The notes below the pieces were generated by a model, which did not search any database, was not told where the DNA came from, and worked only from the letters and a program-made list of their open reading frames with translations. Made by a program: the position numbers and the translations under genes. From Spirochaetae bacterium HGW-Spirochaetae-1 (GTDB taxonomy: Bacteria > Spirochaetota > UBA4802 > UBA5550), in the NCBI GenBank assembly GCA_002839375.1, contig PGXY01000010.1, positions 332,371 through 396,370 on the forward strand: a DNA stretch of 64,000 nt, in the 5' to 3' direction. This document shows positions 36,566-44,789 of the stretch, in pieces. The number at the start of each line of letters is the position of its first letter. Position 1 is the first letter of the stretch.

Positions 36566-37729
36566 ATGAGTAAAAAGAATAATGGCTTCTTATATGAATT
36601 GTGTATTTTCTGTTTCAATTTCGTTTCGAAAATAATGCGACAGAAGCCCCACCTTCAGGGAAAGGAAAATCTGCAGAATCTTCCGGGACCGGTAATATTC
36701 ACCGTCACCCACGACAGTTATTTTGAGATTCCCTCACTATCAAAAGTATATTATTCCCTGAAGCCCCGCCCGGGATTTCTCATAATGGGAAAGGATGATT
36801 TTTTAAGCGGTAACTACCTTGCCAGTAATTTCGGGAAAAAAAGTCGTGTCCTGAGGAGTCTGTTTACTCTCCTGGACAAAACGGGCCTTCCCGAGGCTTT
36901 TTTCAGAAGAATGCGCCTCATCACCATCCACCGGCCTTTTATCGAATCATATTCCAGGAAAAAAGCCGTGATCCGGAATGAGATAGGTGAAAAGATGTCG
37001 CAATTTAAAACTGAGCTGAAGGACGGCATGTCCACTCTTATTTTTCCCGAAGGTACAACCTGGGGCTACGGAGGATTGAAAAGACTCAGGAGCGGGATAT
37101 ATCAGCTGGTGTCGGGGGCTTATACGAACTTCAAGAGAAAGGTCTATATCCTGCCCATCAATGTCAAGGTAGACCGCTGCGTTAAGGGTAAAAAAGACAT
37201 ATTTATCCGTGTGGGAAAGCCGGAATTTTTTGTCAGATCAGCAGAGTCCTTTAATCATCACCTCGAAAAAATTATAAAAGGACTGCATACCATTACGCTG
37301 AGCCAGATAGCCTCCTTTTATCTCCGGCGCCTGGCAGAGTTGTATGATGCGGGGCAGGCCCCCCTGAGGATCACCCGTGATGATCTGCGCAGAGAACTGG
37401 AGGCCGTTGTGTCAAAGACCGCATCCATGGTAAAAGGCCGACGGCTGCCCTATATGGATGAAGGGCTTTTTGATTCACACTATCTTGCGAAAAAGACCGA
37501 TGCCTTTATAAAATTCTGCCTCGACAAAGGTTATATTTTAAAAAATTCCCAGGGAGATACGCGCATCACCTTTATTGTTAATGCGAAAAGAATTCTGGAT
37601 ATGCATTCCATGAAAACATTCCGGAAACTCAATCCGCTGGGATTCAGCGCCAATGAACTCCTTTCGCTGGGAGAGGATAAAATACGGCATCTCTTCGATG
37701 ATGTGATAAAAGATATTGTCCCTGCCTAA
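36566..37729 (+). CDS. PlsC-type lysophospholipid/glycerolphosphate acyltransferase
   Basis: A 387-residue protein with a PlsC/LPLAT domain in about residues 25-240. The second acceptor motif FPEGTTWG is canonical. The first, normally H-x4-D, reads H49-DSYF-E54, so aspartate is replaced by glutamate at the catalytic spacing. This may change the charge relay or indicate a distinct substrate. A roughly 145-residue C-terminal helical domain without recognised family follows. There is no N-terminal membrane span, so it is probably membrane-peripheral. It ends at an intrinsic terminator. Confidence 0.8.
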   Translation: MSKKNNGFLYELCIFCFNFVSKIMRQKPHLQGKENLQNLPGPVIFTVTHDSYFEIPSLSKVYYSLKPRPGFLIMGKDDFLSGNYLASNFGKKSRVLRSLFTLLDKTGLPEAFFRRMRLITIHRPFIESYSRKKAVIRNEIGEKMSQFKTELKDGMSTLIFPEGTTWGYGGLKRLRSGIYQLVSGAYTNFKRKVYILPINVKVDRCVKGKKDIFIRVGKPEFFVRSAESFNHHLEKIIKGLHTITLSQIASFYLRRLAELYDAGQAPLRITRDDLRRELEAVVSKTASMVKGRRLPYMDEGLFDSHYLAKKTDAFIKFCLDKGYILKNSQGDTRITFIVNAKRILDMHSMKTFRKLNPLGFSANELLSLGEDKIRHLFDDVIKDIVPA

Positions 37730-37742
37730 ACAACCAATGAAT

Positions 37743-37776
37743 AAAAAAAGGTCCCGGTTGTTTGGGACCTTTTTTT
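37743..37776. terminator. Bidirectional intrinsic terminator
   Basis: A seven-pair GC-rich core (37749-37755 with 37764-37770) is extended by A/T pairing to 37743-37776, with an A run on one side and T run on the other. It separates the acyltransferase gene from the convergent cstA. Confidence 0.9.
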
Positions 37777-37792
37777 ATTCTGTTTGCAGCCA

Positions 37793-39526
37793 CTATGCTG
37801 TTTGTTTATGACGCGTGAATCGGTTTATGACCAGGTATACGACGCCGATGGATAAGGCGAAGAGCAGGGCATCGGTAACCATGAGGATGTAATTTCCCTT
37901 TTTCTGGTAATTGAAGAACAGTATCACCAGCGATGCCATGGTGGTGACCATCATGAATATCCCCGGCAGGAGCGTGAAGACAAATTTTTTCCCCCTCATC
38001 AGCAGCCAGCTCGAGACGGCAAAGAGGGCCAGGGCAGCCAGCAGCTGGTTGGCTGTACCGAAGATGGGCCACAGGGCGCTGAAGGCATTGCTGTAGGCCA
38101 GGACCCACATGAGAATAACTGACAGCCCCGAGTTGAACCAGAATTTTTTCATGATAGCGGGGGGATTTTTAAACAGGATTGCCCAGAGTTCTTCGAAAAG
38201 ATAGCGGTTAAGGCGGACTGCCGTATCCAGTGTCGTAATGACAAAGCCCTCCACAAGAAGTATGCCGAATACGGTACTCAGGGAGATACGAATACCCAGT
38301 GCCTGGTTGAAGAGATGCCCGGCTCCCAGGGCAAAACCCAGGATGGGGTTTGATTTAACGCCGGGGTCCGTAGGCCATACAATTGATTTGTAATCGGCGA
38401 AAGAAAGGGTGGCTCCCAGGGCGATAAGTACGCACACTGCCAGGGCGGACTCGAGGAGCATGGCATTGAAGCCGACCTTGCGGGCATCTGTTTCATGTTC
38501 AAGCTGCTTGGATGTCGTTCCTCCCGATACAAGGGCATGAAATCCCGATATGGCTCCGCAGGCTATGGTTATGAACATCATGGGCCAGATCAGTCCCAGG
38601 CTTTTAACCCCCTCGTCGAGATTGAAATTGGGCATGGATATGACAAAGCCTTCCATGCCTCCCTTCAGTATGGCTACGAACATGAGGATGAGGCCGCCGA
38701 AAAGAATCTGCGAGTTGATGAAGTCTCTGGGCTGTAGAATAATCCATACCGGGGCTCCCGCTGCGAGAAAAACATAAACAGAGACAATTATCATCCATGT
38801 TTTAGCCGGCAGCGCTATGGGGTGAAGAATGCCCATATATACTGACAGGACGCATATTGCCGTTGCAAGGGGAATGGCGAGAAAAGAAGATATATTTTTT
38901 TTATAAATCAGCCATCCGAGAAAAGGCGATAAAAGAGTTATGAAAATAACCGACGTGGAGGCGATGCCGCCGATTTTTCCCATGACCACACCATCCACCG
39001 TCACAGTTTTAAGAATGGTGTCGGAATCGGTTACTCCCAGTTTGTCAACAGGCCAGAGCGAAGTGAGGGACATGGATGTGGCATTTAAAAATGACGATGT
39101 CACCAGGATTATCATGAGAATGGTAAAGGATATGAAAAGATTGAATCCCGTGTTCCCCATGGTTTTCTTTGCCACTTCCGCCATGGATTTGCCGCCCTCT
39201 TTCATGCAGATGAACAGACCGGTGAAGTCGTGAACGGCTCCCATAAATATGCCGCCCAGGACAACCCAGAGCCATGCCGGTATAAAGCCGTATAATATGG
39301 CTACCGTGGGGCCCAGGATGGGACCGGCCCCGGCGATGCTGGAAAAGTGGTGGGCAAAAACCACGTAGGCCTTCGTGGGCACATAATCCACGCCGTCATT
39401 GACTTTTTGCGCAGGAGTTGGACTGGAATCATCTTCACCCAGTGTTTTTGCTATGAAACGTGCATAAAAACGACCGGCGAAGAGGTACGCAATTATCGCA
39501 ATTCCAAGATATACGAGAATATTCAT
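37793..39526 (-). CDS. cstA: Carbon starvation protein CstA family transporter
   Basis: A 577-residue polytopic transporter of the CstA/BtsT family; characterised members import pyruvate, and CstA was linked to peptide uptake in starvation. The signature HHFSSIAGAGPILGP (around residues 60-73) is present, together with about 15 hydrophobic segments. It is shorter than E. coli CstA (701), a length common in anaerobic bacteria. No LytS/LytT-type regulator is adjacent. The gene appears to be monocistronic, because an intrinsic terminator for the upstream operon lies just before it. Confidence 0.9.
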   Translation of the reverse strand: MNILVYLGIAIIAYLFAGRFYARFIAKTLGEDDSSPTPAQKVNDGVDYVPTKAYVVFAHHFSSIAGAGPILGPTVAILYGFIPAWLWVVLGGIFMGAVHDFTGLFICMKEGGKSMAEVAKKTMGNTGFNLFISFTILMIILVTSSFLNATSMSLTSLWPVDKLGVTDSDTILKTVTVDGVVMGKIGGIASTSVIFITLLSPFLGWLIYKKNISSFLAIPLATAICVLSVYMGILHPIALPAKTWMIIVSVYVFLAAGAPVWIILQPRDFINSQILFGGLILMFVAILKGGMEGFVISMPNFNLDEGVKSLGLIWPMMFITIACGAISGFHALVSGGTTSKQLEHETDARKVGFNAMLLESALAVCVLIALGATLSFADYKSIVWPTDPGVKSNPILGFALGAGHLFNQALGIRISLSTVFGILLVEGFVITTLDTAVRLNRYLFEELWAILFKNPPAIMKKFWFNSGLSVILMWVLAYSNAFSALWPIFGTANQLLAALALFAVSSWLLMRGKKFVFTLLPGIFMMVTTMASLVILFFNYQKKGNYILMVTDALLFALSIGVVYLVINRFTRHKQTA

Positions 39527-39626
39527 AATGGAACCTCTGCAGGATAGTATTTACATGAGCATAAGTTAGTAATGGCAAACCGAATCTTGGCTGTCAAGAA
39601 TGATATGGGCTGGCCTGGCAATATTT

Positions 39627-39663
39627 AAAAGGGGGATGGCCCTTTCGGGACACCCCCCTTTAA
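39627..39663 (-). terminator. Intrinsic terminator of the acyl-CoA operon
   Basis: A long GC-rich hairpin (GGGGG at 39631-39635 pairing with CCCCC near 39653-39658, closed by GGCCC/GGGAC inside). On the minus strand it is followed by four T. It lies about 110 bp downstream of the ferredoxin gene, the last gene of the minus-strand operon. Confidence 0.7.
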
Positions 39664-39773
39664 TATCGGATGGAGGTCCTTTGAAAAAATGGATTAAGAG
39701 AGCATTATTTTTTTCTGATTAGAATGGCTATAAGGTTATTGTCAAGACCTCTGTTTTTCCTGCGGCATACCGT

Positions 39774-40157
39774 TCAGTATTGCCTGGGCATAGTCATTGC
39801 ATCAGTCTGTGTGAGTCTTTTGTAATAATAATTCGGATCAAAGTGCGTCGTGATGCTGATAGCTCCATGAGGGCAGACCGCACCGCAGTCGAAACAAGCG
39901 ACACAAAGAGTTGCTCCGCGTTTTGTTTTCTCCACGCAGGGGATGCCGTATTTACCGCCGCTTGCCTTCCCTGACAGGATGTCCATTTTTGTTACGGTTT
40001 CAGTCGACAGGCATCCTCCGGGGCAGATGGAAATGCAGATGCCGCACTCTCTGCATGTATTCGCATCGAAGATAAGATCACCGGAGTTGATCCCCCGGGG
40101 TGTATCGTAATCGGGAATCCGCAGTCTATCGAGAAGTGAATATTTAATCTTTTTCAT
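39774..40157 (-). CDS. Ferredoxin with two [4Fe-4S] cluster motifs
   Basis: A 127-residue ferredoxin from ATG 40157, behind a GGGAGAA ribosome binding site. Two cysteine motifs are seen: CRECGICISICPGGC, and CVACFDCGAVCPHGA, both typical of low-potential clusters. The roughly 30-residue N-terminal extension and C-terminal YYYKRL tail are not part of the core. It starts 1 bp after the nitroreductase stop, so it is coupled to it. It likely passes electrons to or from the flavoenzymes of this operon. Confidence 0.85.
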   Translation of the reverse strand: MKKIKYSLLDRLRIPDYDTPRGINSGDLIFDANTCRECGICISICPGGCLSTETVTKMDILSGKASGGKYGIPCVEKTKRGATLCVACFDCGAVCPHGAISITTHFDPNYYYKRLTQTDAMTMPRQY

Positions 40158-40158
40158 A

Positions 40159-40914
40159 TTATTCTCCCTGGTTGTCAAAAATAGGCTGTCCGCCGCTGCC
40201 TTTTCTATACCATTCCACTACCTGGGTCTCCCGGGGAACCATGCCGTCGGCCCGGGGTTTCTGCCAGCCCAGTGCCATGCAGACTTCAAGGCGGTAGGGG
40301 AATTTAATGCCGAACTGTTTTCTCCATTTCGGATAGTACATGAGCAGCTTGATCAGTCCTATCCAGCAACTGCCGGCTCCCAAACTATGGGCTGTGAGGG
40401 CCATGTTCTGACCGCAGATACCGATGTCGATGGCAGGCACAGAAACACCGCGCTTATCTTCTACAAGAAGGATGATAGTGGGGGCGCCGTGGAAAATAAG
40501 GGTTTTTCCCTGGGCTATCATGGACAGCAGACTGAAAGGGACGGCATGCAGTTCATTAGGAAGGACCCTGATGGATATTTTAGCCATGGGTTTGGTTATG
40601 AAACGTCTGAGTCGGCCGCCTCGTGTGTAATCCAGCAGGAACATGAAGAGCTTGGCTATCCGCAGTGCGTCCTTCTCCATTTTTGCCAGTATTTCCGGGT
40701 CATTTACTACGATAAAGCGCCAGGGCTGCATATTGCCCGCCGAAGGAGCGAACCTTCCGGCCTCGAGAATTCTCCGGATCATACTGTCGGGCAGCGGTTC
40801 CTTTTTGAAAGACCGGATGCTTCTCCGTTCCATGATTATTTTTTCAACGGCGTTCCACGGCATTCCTTCTCTGTATGTGCCAATCGGCGAAAAAGTTTCA
40901 CTTGGTGCATTCAT
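40159..40914 (-). CDS. Nitroreductase-family FMN flavoprotein
   Basis: A 251-residue FMN-dependent oxidoreductase. The family signature ERRSIRSFKKEPLP, followed by APSAGNMQPWRFIVV (around residues 56-70), is canonical for FMN binding. The middle includes a hydrophobic stretch (PFSLLSMIAQ). Members reduce nitro groups, quinones, enones or CoA-thioester double bonds. With a ferredoxin immediately downstream and acyl-CoA genes upstream, a ferredoxin-dependent reductive or oxidative step on an acyl-CoA or cyclic substrate is plausible (inference). Confidence 0.85.
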   Translation of the reverse strand: MNAPSETFSPIGTYREGMPWNAVEKIIMERRSIRSFKKEPLPDSMIRRILEAGRFAPSAGNMQPWRFIVVNDPEILAKMEKDALRIAKLFMFLLDYTRGGRLRRFITKPMAKISIRVLPNELHAVPFSLLSMIAQGKTLIFHGAPTIILLVEDKRGVSVPAIDIGICGQNMALTAHSLGAGSCWIGLIKLLMYYPKWRKQFGIKFPYRLEVCMALGWQKPRADGMVPRETQVVEWYRKGSGGQPIFDNQGE

Positions 40915-40939
40915 AGTTCCTCCGTATTAAATGATTCCA

Positions 40940-41782
40940 TTAATTTTTTAAGCCGAGGTACCTGTCCATGATTCCTTTTTTATATCCCCATCCCAGTCCC
41001 CTGAAATAGAGTTCCGGATTCAGTCGCTTCATCACCCAGGAGAATTTTCCGTCAAGCTGCGTGATGACATAGAGCCGTCTTTTTTCGATTGATTTTATGA
41101 TATGCAGGGCGATCTGTTCCGAGCTTGTTTTCGACTTCTCAAAGAAACGTTCTGCCAGAAGGCGCTGACGTTCATCGGGGGATTGGAACTGGTCCATGAG
41201 ATTAGTTTTGAAAAAAGTGGGGCATACCACCGTGACGCCGATACCCGTCGGTTCCAGTTCCCCGCGCAGTGTTTCCGACAGGGAAATTACGGCGGCCTTG
41301 GTGACATTGTAGCACGACATCTCGGGCAGGGATGCTATCCCGGCATTGGAAGCTACATTGACAATGTATCCCGATCCCTGGTTTTTAAAAAAGGGGATAA
41401 AAGTTCGGCATCCGTATATGACACTCTTGAGGTTGATGGCCAGAATCCATTCCCACTCGTCGAGGGGAATTTTTTCCATGAAACCGGCGCCCGCCACTCC
41501 TGCATTGTTTACAAGAATATCAACGCCGCCCCATTCCTTCATGACCAGGTCTTTTAGTTTTTCCAGGTTCATGGGAACAGTGACATCGCAGGGAGCTTCA
41601 AGAGCTTTTCCTCCCGCCTCGTTTACCATGGCGGCAGTTTCCTTTATTCGTTTTTTGTCGATATCGGCAATAGCTATACGCCATCCCTTCATGGCGAATT
41701 CCAGGGCCAGGGCCCTGCCCAGGCCGCTGCCGGCTCCGGTAATGATAATCCGTTTTTCCGGAAATTTATTGTCTATCTTCAA
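40940..41782 (-). CDS. Short-chain dehydrogenase/reductase
   Basis: A 280-residue classical SDR. The Rossmann motif TGAGSGLG (residues 15-22), NNAG, the catalytic serine in NVASNAG and the YNVTK Tyr/Lys pair are all present. The DIDKKR segment after the second strand favours neither cofactor clearly. It likely oxidises or reduces a hydroxyl/keto group. In this operon it may act on a 3-hydroxyacyl or alcohol intermediate (inference). Confidence 0.87.
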   Translation of the reverse strand: MKIDNKFPEKRIIITGAGSGLGRALALEFAMKGWRIAIADIDKKRIKETAAMVNEAGGKALEAPCDVTVPMNLEKLKDLVMKEWGGVDILVNNAGVAGAGFMEKIPLDEWEWILAINLKSVIYGCRTFIPFFKNQGSGYIVNVASNAGIASLPEMSCYNVTKAAVISLSETLRGELEPTGIGVTVVCPTFFKTNLMDQFQSPDERQRLLAERFFEKSKTSSEQIALHIIKSIEKRRLYVITQLDGKFSWVMKRLNPELYFRGLGWGYKKGIMDRYLGLKN

Positions 41783-41799
41783 GTAAGGACTCCTTGCTT

Positions 41800-42942
41800 T
41801 TATATATTTTCATCGATAATGCCGGCGATGTACTTGATCTTCTTCAGGGGAACCATTCCCAGCAGGCACTGGGCCTGGCGCGCGTCACGCATACGTTTTT
41901 CCTGGGGATAATCCTTGGTGTAGCCATTGCCCCCGAAGAGCTGCACGCCGTCCGTTGCCGATCGTGTGGCCATTTCGCCCACATGGATCGCTGCTGCCAG
42001 GGATGTATCCCCCCATCCCGTACAGCCGTTCTCCAGTTCCTGCCCGGCCCGTGCCAGGACTGATTCTCCTATCTTAACTTCAATGGCCATGTTGGCCAGT
42101 AGCATGCGTACCTGGGGCCAGTCAATGATCTGGCGGCCTCCCTGATACCGGTCCGCCGTATATTGCAGGGCCGATTGAAGGGAGCCCTTCATGATGCCGA
42201 GAGAAACAGCTGCGGCACACAGCCCCATGTTTTTCTGCATGGCGTCAAAATAAGTATTTCCTTTGCCATGCGAGCCTATCAATAATGCATCTGCTCCATT
42301 CAGGGTTATATCCACGGCCGGGCATGTGTGAAATCCCAGGCTCAGGATTGGATCTGATTTGACGACTCCATGGCTGGAGAGATTGACCAGGTACAAAGAA
42401 TAATCATGAGTGTCCGGTTTTTGAGCCGGGATAACGGCATAGTCGGCAAAATTTCCCAGCACAAGGTACCGGGCTATGCCCCATAGTTTCCCATTTGCAT
42501 CAACTTCAGGTATTTCCATCTCGGCAGGACTCGCATAGGACTGGAAAGCCAGGGGAGCCGTGCCAAGAGAGGTGATGGCTGCATATACCTGTGCGCAGTC
42601 CGTTTCCTCCGAGGCCTGGCGGATGATTTCCAGGGCCGCCGCATTGGTGAAAACGACTCCTGCCAGGCCGGCTTCATGCTGTGACAGCTGTTCCAGAATG
42701 ACTGCCACCATATGGGTATTCATGTCAACGCCGCCATACCGGGAGTTCAGGTTTATGCCATAAAATCCCACTGTCCCCGCATCAGCTATGGCATCGGTAT
42801 ACAGTTCCGTAAAAGGATAGCGGTCATGTTCTTCTATATTTTCCACGAGTTTTTTCAGGGCAAGGTCATGGGCGAGTTCGGCAAAGGCCTGACGTTCATC
42901 GCAGAGGTTATCGTTTAATTGCTGTGTTGTCATAACGTTCAT
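41800..42942 (-). CDS. Acyl-CoA dehydrogenase family protein (short, divergent)
   Basis: A 380-residue flavoprotein of the acyl-CoA dehydrogenase superfamily. The three-domain plan is visible, with YGGVDMNTHM in the N-terminal helical part and the C-terminal FGGNGYTKDYPQEKRMRDARQ motif, which contacts FAD in the family. The middle domain lacks the usual TEP/GSD motif, and the catalytic glutamate cannot be assigned with certainty. The frame starts at GTG 42957, but ATG 42942 has GAGGAGG upstream and is preferred. It may pair with the larger dehydrogenase just upstream as a heteromer. Confidence 0.82.
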   Translation of the reverse strand: MNVMTTQQLNDNLCDERQAFAELAHDLALKKLVENIEEHDRYPFTELYTDAIADAGTVGFYGINLNSRYGGVDMNTHMVAVILEQLSQHEAGLAGVVFTNAAALEIIRQASEETDCAQVYAAITSLGTAPLAFQSYASPAEMEIPEVDANGKLWGIARYLVLGNFADYAVIPAQKPDTHDYSLYLVNLSSHGVVKSDPILSLGFHTCPAVDITLNGADALLIGSHGKGNTYFDAMQKNMGLCAAAVSLGIMKGSLQSALQYTADRYQGGRQIIDWPQVRMLLANMAIEVKIGESVLARAGQELENGCTGWGDTSLAAAIHVGEMATRSATDGVQLFGGNGYTKDYPQEKRMRDARQAQCLLGMVPLKKIKYIAGIIDENI

Positions 42943-42960
42943 TTCATTCCTCCTCACTGA

Positions 42961-44472
42961 TTATTTAAAGAATTCGACTTCAGGTTTGTCATTGGCAACG
43001 AGACAGTAGAACATATTCATTCGATTGATATCATTGGTGCTCTCGTATATCTGCTGGAGCTTTGCATCCCTGAAAAACTTTTCTGCGCTGTTCTCATGGC
43101 GCAGGCCGTCGGCTCCCATGAGGTCCATGGCCAGGTTGGCGTTCACCACGCCCAGGTCGCTGCATGCGAACTTCGAAAGCGATCCCCAGCCCGATGCAAT
43201 GTTTCTTTCCTCGTTCGTATAGCTGTGATAGTATACATGCCGGAGAATTTTTGTGGCAATCTTCAACCTCAGTACGGGTGAGATGAGCCGAAAATACCAT
43301 CGCGGCATGAGATTGATAAAGGCGTGAACGGGCTTAATGAAAAGGAGTTTAAAAAGACCGTTAAGTGTCAATGAATAGACGCTTTCCATGTAGGCTGTGC
43401 GTGAAATATTTACATTACGGTACATATCGGTGAGAATGATCTGGGCCCACTGGTGGTTTATAAGAAGCCTGCCGTTGATCTTTTTATGACGGGCATAATC
43501 CAGGGTCTTTTCGTAGGCGCCGCGTGCCATGCCCGTGGCAATGGCAGCCACGCCGGTCCGTGTGCTGGCCGTAACATGATCGACGATGGTATGGCCGGCC
43601 CAGCGGGAACCTTTGCCGTTTTTAAATTCCGGGTCCTGGGCCCTGAAGGAGATCATGTTGTCGGGGATGAAGCAGTCGTCGAAGAGGAGTTCACTGGCGC
43701 AACAGGCCAGCTGACCCATTTTCCGCTCATGGGTTCCGAAGCTGAATCCCTTGGTTCCGTTGGGTACCACGAACTGAATCCATGATTCACCCCTGTTGTT
43801 CTTGTCCTCCTGAAAATTGGCGATATGCCAGTGGGAAAGATGACCGTTCGATATGAATATTTTTTTTCCGTTGATGACATAACCGCCCTTTACTTTCTCC
43901 ACGGAGGAATCGGGTCGTGCGTGGTCTATGAGAAGCGGTTCCTGCACGTCCGTTCCCGATGAGGGCTCGGTGACGACGATGGTGCAGAGACGGGGTTTTC
44001 CTTCTTTTTCACTTTTTGTCACATCCCAGAATACTTTTCTCATTATCCCGGCATGCATGCTGGGGAAAAGCGTAGCCGCTCCGCAGTAATGCAGGTTTAT
44101 GACATGGCCAAGGCCGGCACAGCTTATGGATATTTCTTCTATGAAAGGGTACATGGCAAGGAAGTTGACTCCCTGTCCGCCGAAGAGTTTCGGTATAAAC
44201 ATGGTGTACAGGCCCCACTGCGCTGCTTTTTGGGCGAATTCATAGGGCAGATAATTGTGGTCCTCCATACAGCGCCGGTCCGTATCAAGGGCGATGGGTT
44301 TTATGACTGTATCATTGAATTTCCTCGCGATGGCAATGGCCCTTTCTACATCCTTGTGGGTGCTTCTGAGAATTTTGTGCTGACATTCCAGGCTATTGTA
44401 ACACTCCGCAATTGTCGGTCCGTCCGATAAAATCCGTCGCTGCTCTTTGCTGCCGATATTCCAGGGTTTCAT
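42961..44472 (-). CDS. Acyl-CoA dehydrogenase family protein (large)
   Basis: A 503-residue acyl-CoA dehydrogenase. The middle-domain motif VTEPSSGTD, the KKIFISNG strand and the C-terminal MGADGLRHENSAEKFFRDAK/YESTNDIN motif are clear. An insert of about 60 residues between the two C-terminal helix pairs (around LNGLFKLLFIKPVHAFINLM) is hydrophobic and might contact the membrane or an electron-transfer partner. The YEST sequence at the end is a common catalytic-region signature. It is 18 bp upstream of the second dehydrogenase; the pair probably oxidises one substrate class. Confidence 0.87.
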   Translation of the reverse strand: MKPWNIGSKEQRRILSDGPTIAECYNSLECQHKILRSTHKDVERAIAIARKFNDTVIKPIALDTDRRCMEDHNYLPYEFAQKAAQWGLYTMFIPKLFGGQGVNFLAMYPFIEEISISCAGLGHVINLHYCGAATLFPSMHAGIMRKVFWDVTKSEKEGKPRLCTIVVTEPSSGTDVQEPLLIDHARPDSSVEKVKGGYVINGKKIFISNGHLSHWHIANFQEDKNNRGESWIQFVVPNGTKGFSFGTHERKMGQLACCASELLFDDCFIPDNMISFRAQDPEFKNGKGSRWAGHTIVDHVTASTRTGVAAIATGMARGAYEKTLDYARHKKINGRLLINHQWAQIILTDMYRNVNISRTAYMESVYSLTLNGLFKLLFIKPVHAFINLMPRWYFRLISPVLRLKIATKILRHVYYHSYTNEERNIASGWGSLSKFACSDLGVVNANLAMDLMGADGLRHENSAEKFFRDAKLQQIYESTNDINRMNMFYCLVANDKPEVEFFK

Positions 44473-44579
44473 GGATACCTCCTGATTTTTTTTAATGTAG
44501 CATGCCTTTTGTTATGCTTCAATGTATTTAATTTCTATTTAAATTATACACCCTTTCCGGAATGTTGAAAAAATAATTA

Positions 44580-44754
44580 TGCCACAGAGTCACAGAGACA
44601 CGGAGAAATATCCTTTTATCCTCTTTTATCCACTGTCATTCTCTATTAAACAAACTAACTACAATCACTATGTGTATTATGTGAAGATTATATTGATAAA
44701 ATTTTACGTTACCTTTTAAAACTCTCTTTGTCTCCGAGCCTCTGTGGCGACATA
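44580..44754. repeat. MITE-like element with imperfect terminal inverted repeats
   Basis: GCCACAGAGTCACAGAGACACGG at the left and its imperfect reverse complement near 44725-44751 at the right bound about 175 bp of AT-rich noncoding DNA. The outer nine bases match exactly. Sequences of this GCCACAGAG type are spread through many bacterial genomes as short nonautonomous repeats. It separates the large acyl-CoA dehydrogenase from the acyl-CoA ligase in the operon. Confidence 0.75.
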
Positions 44755-44789
44755 TTTTATGATTTTATTTCACTACAATTAAGGAAAGT

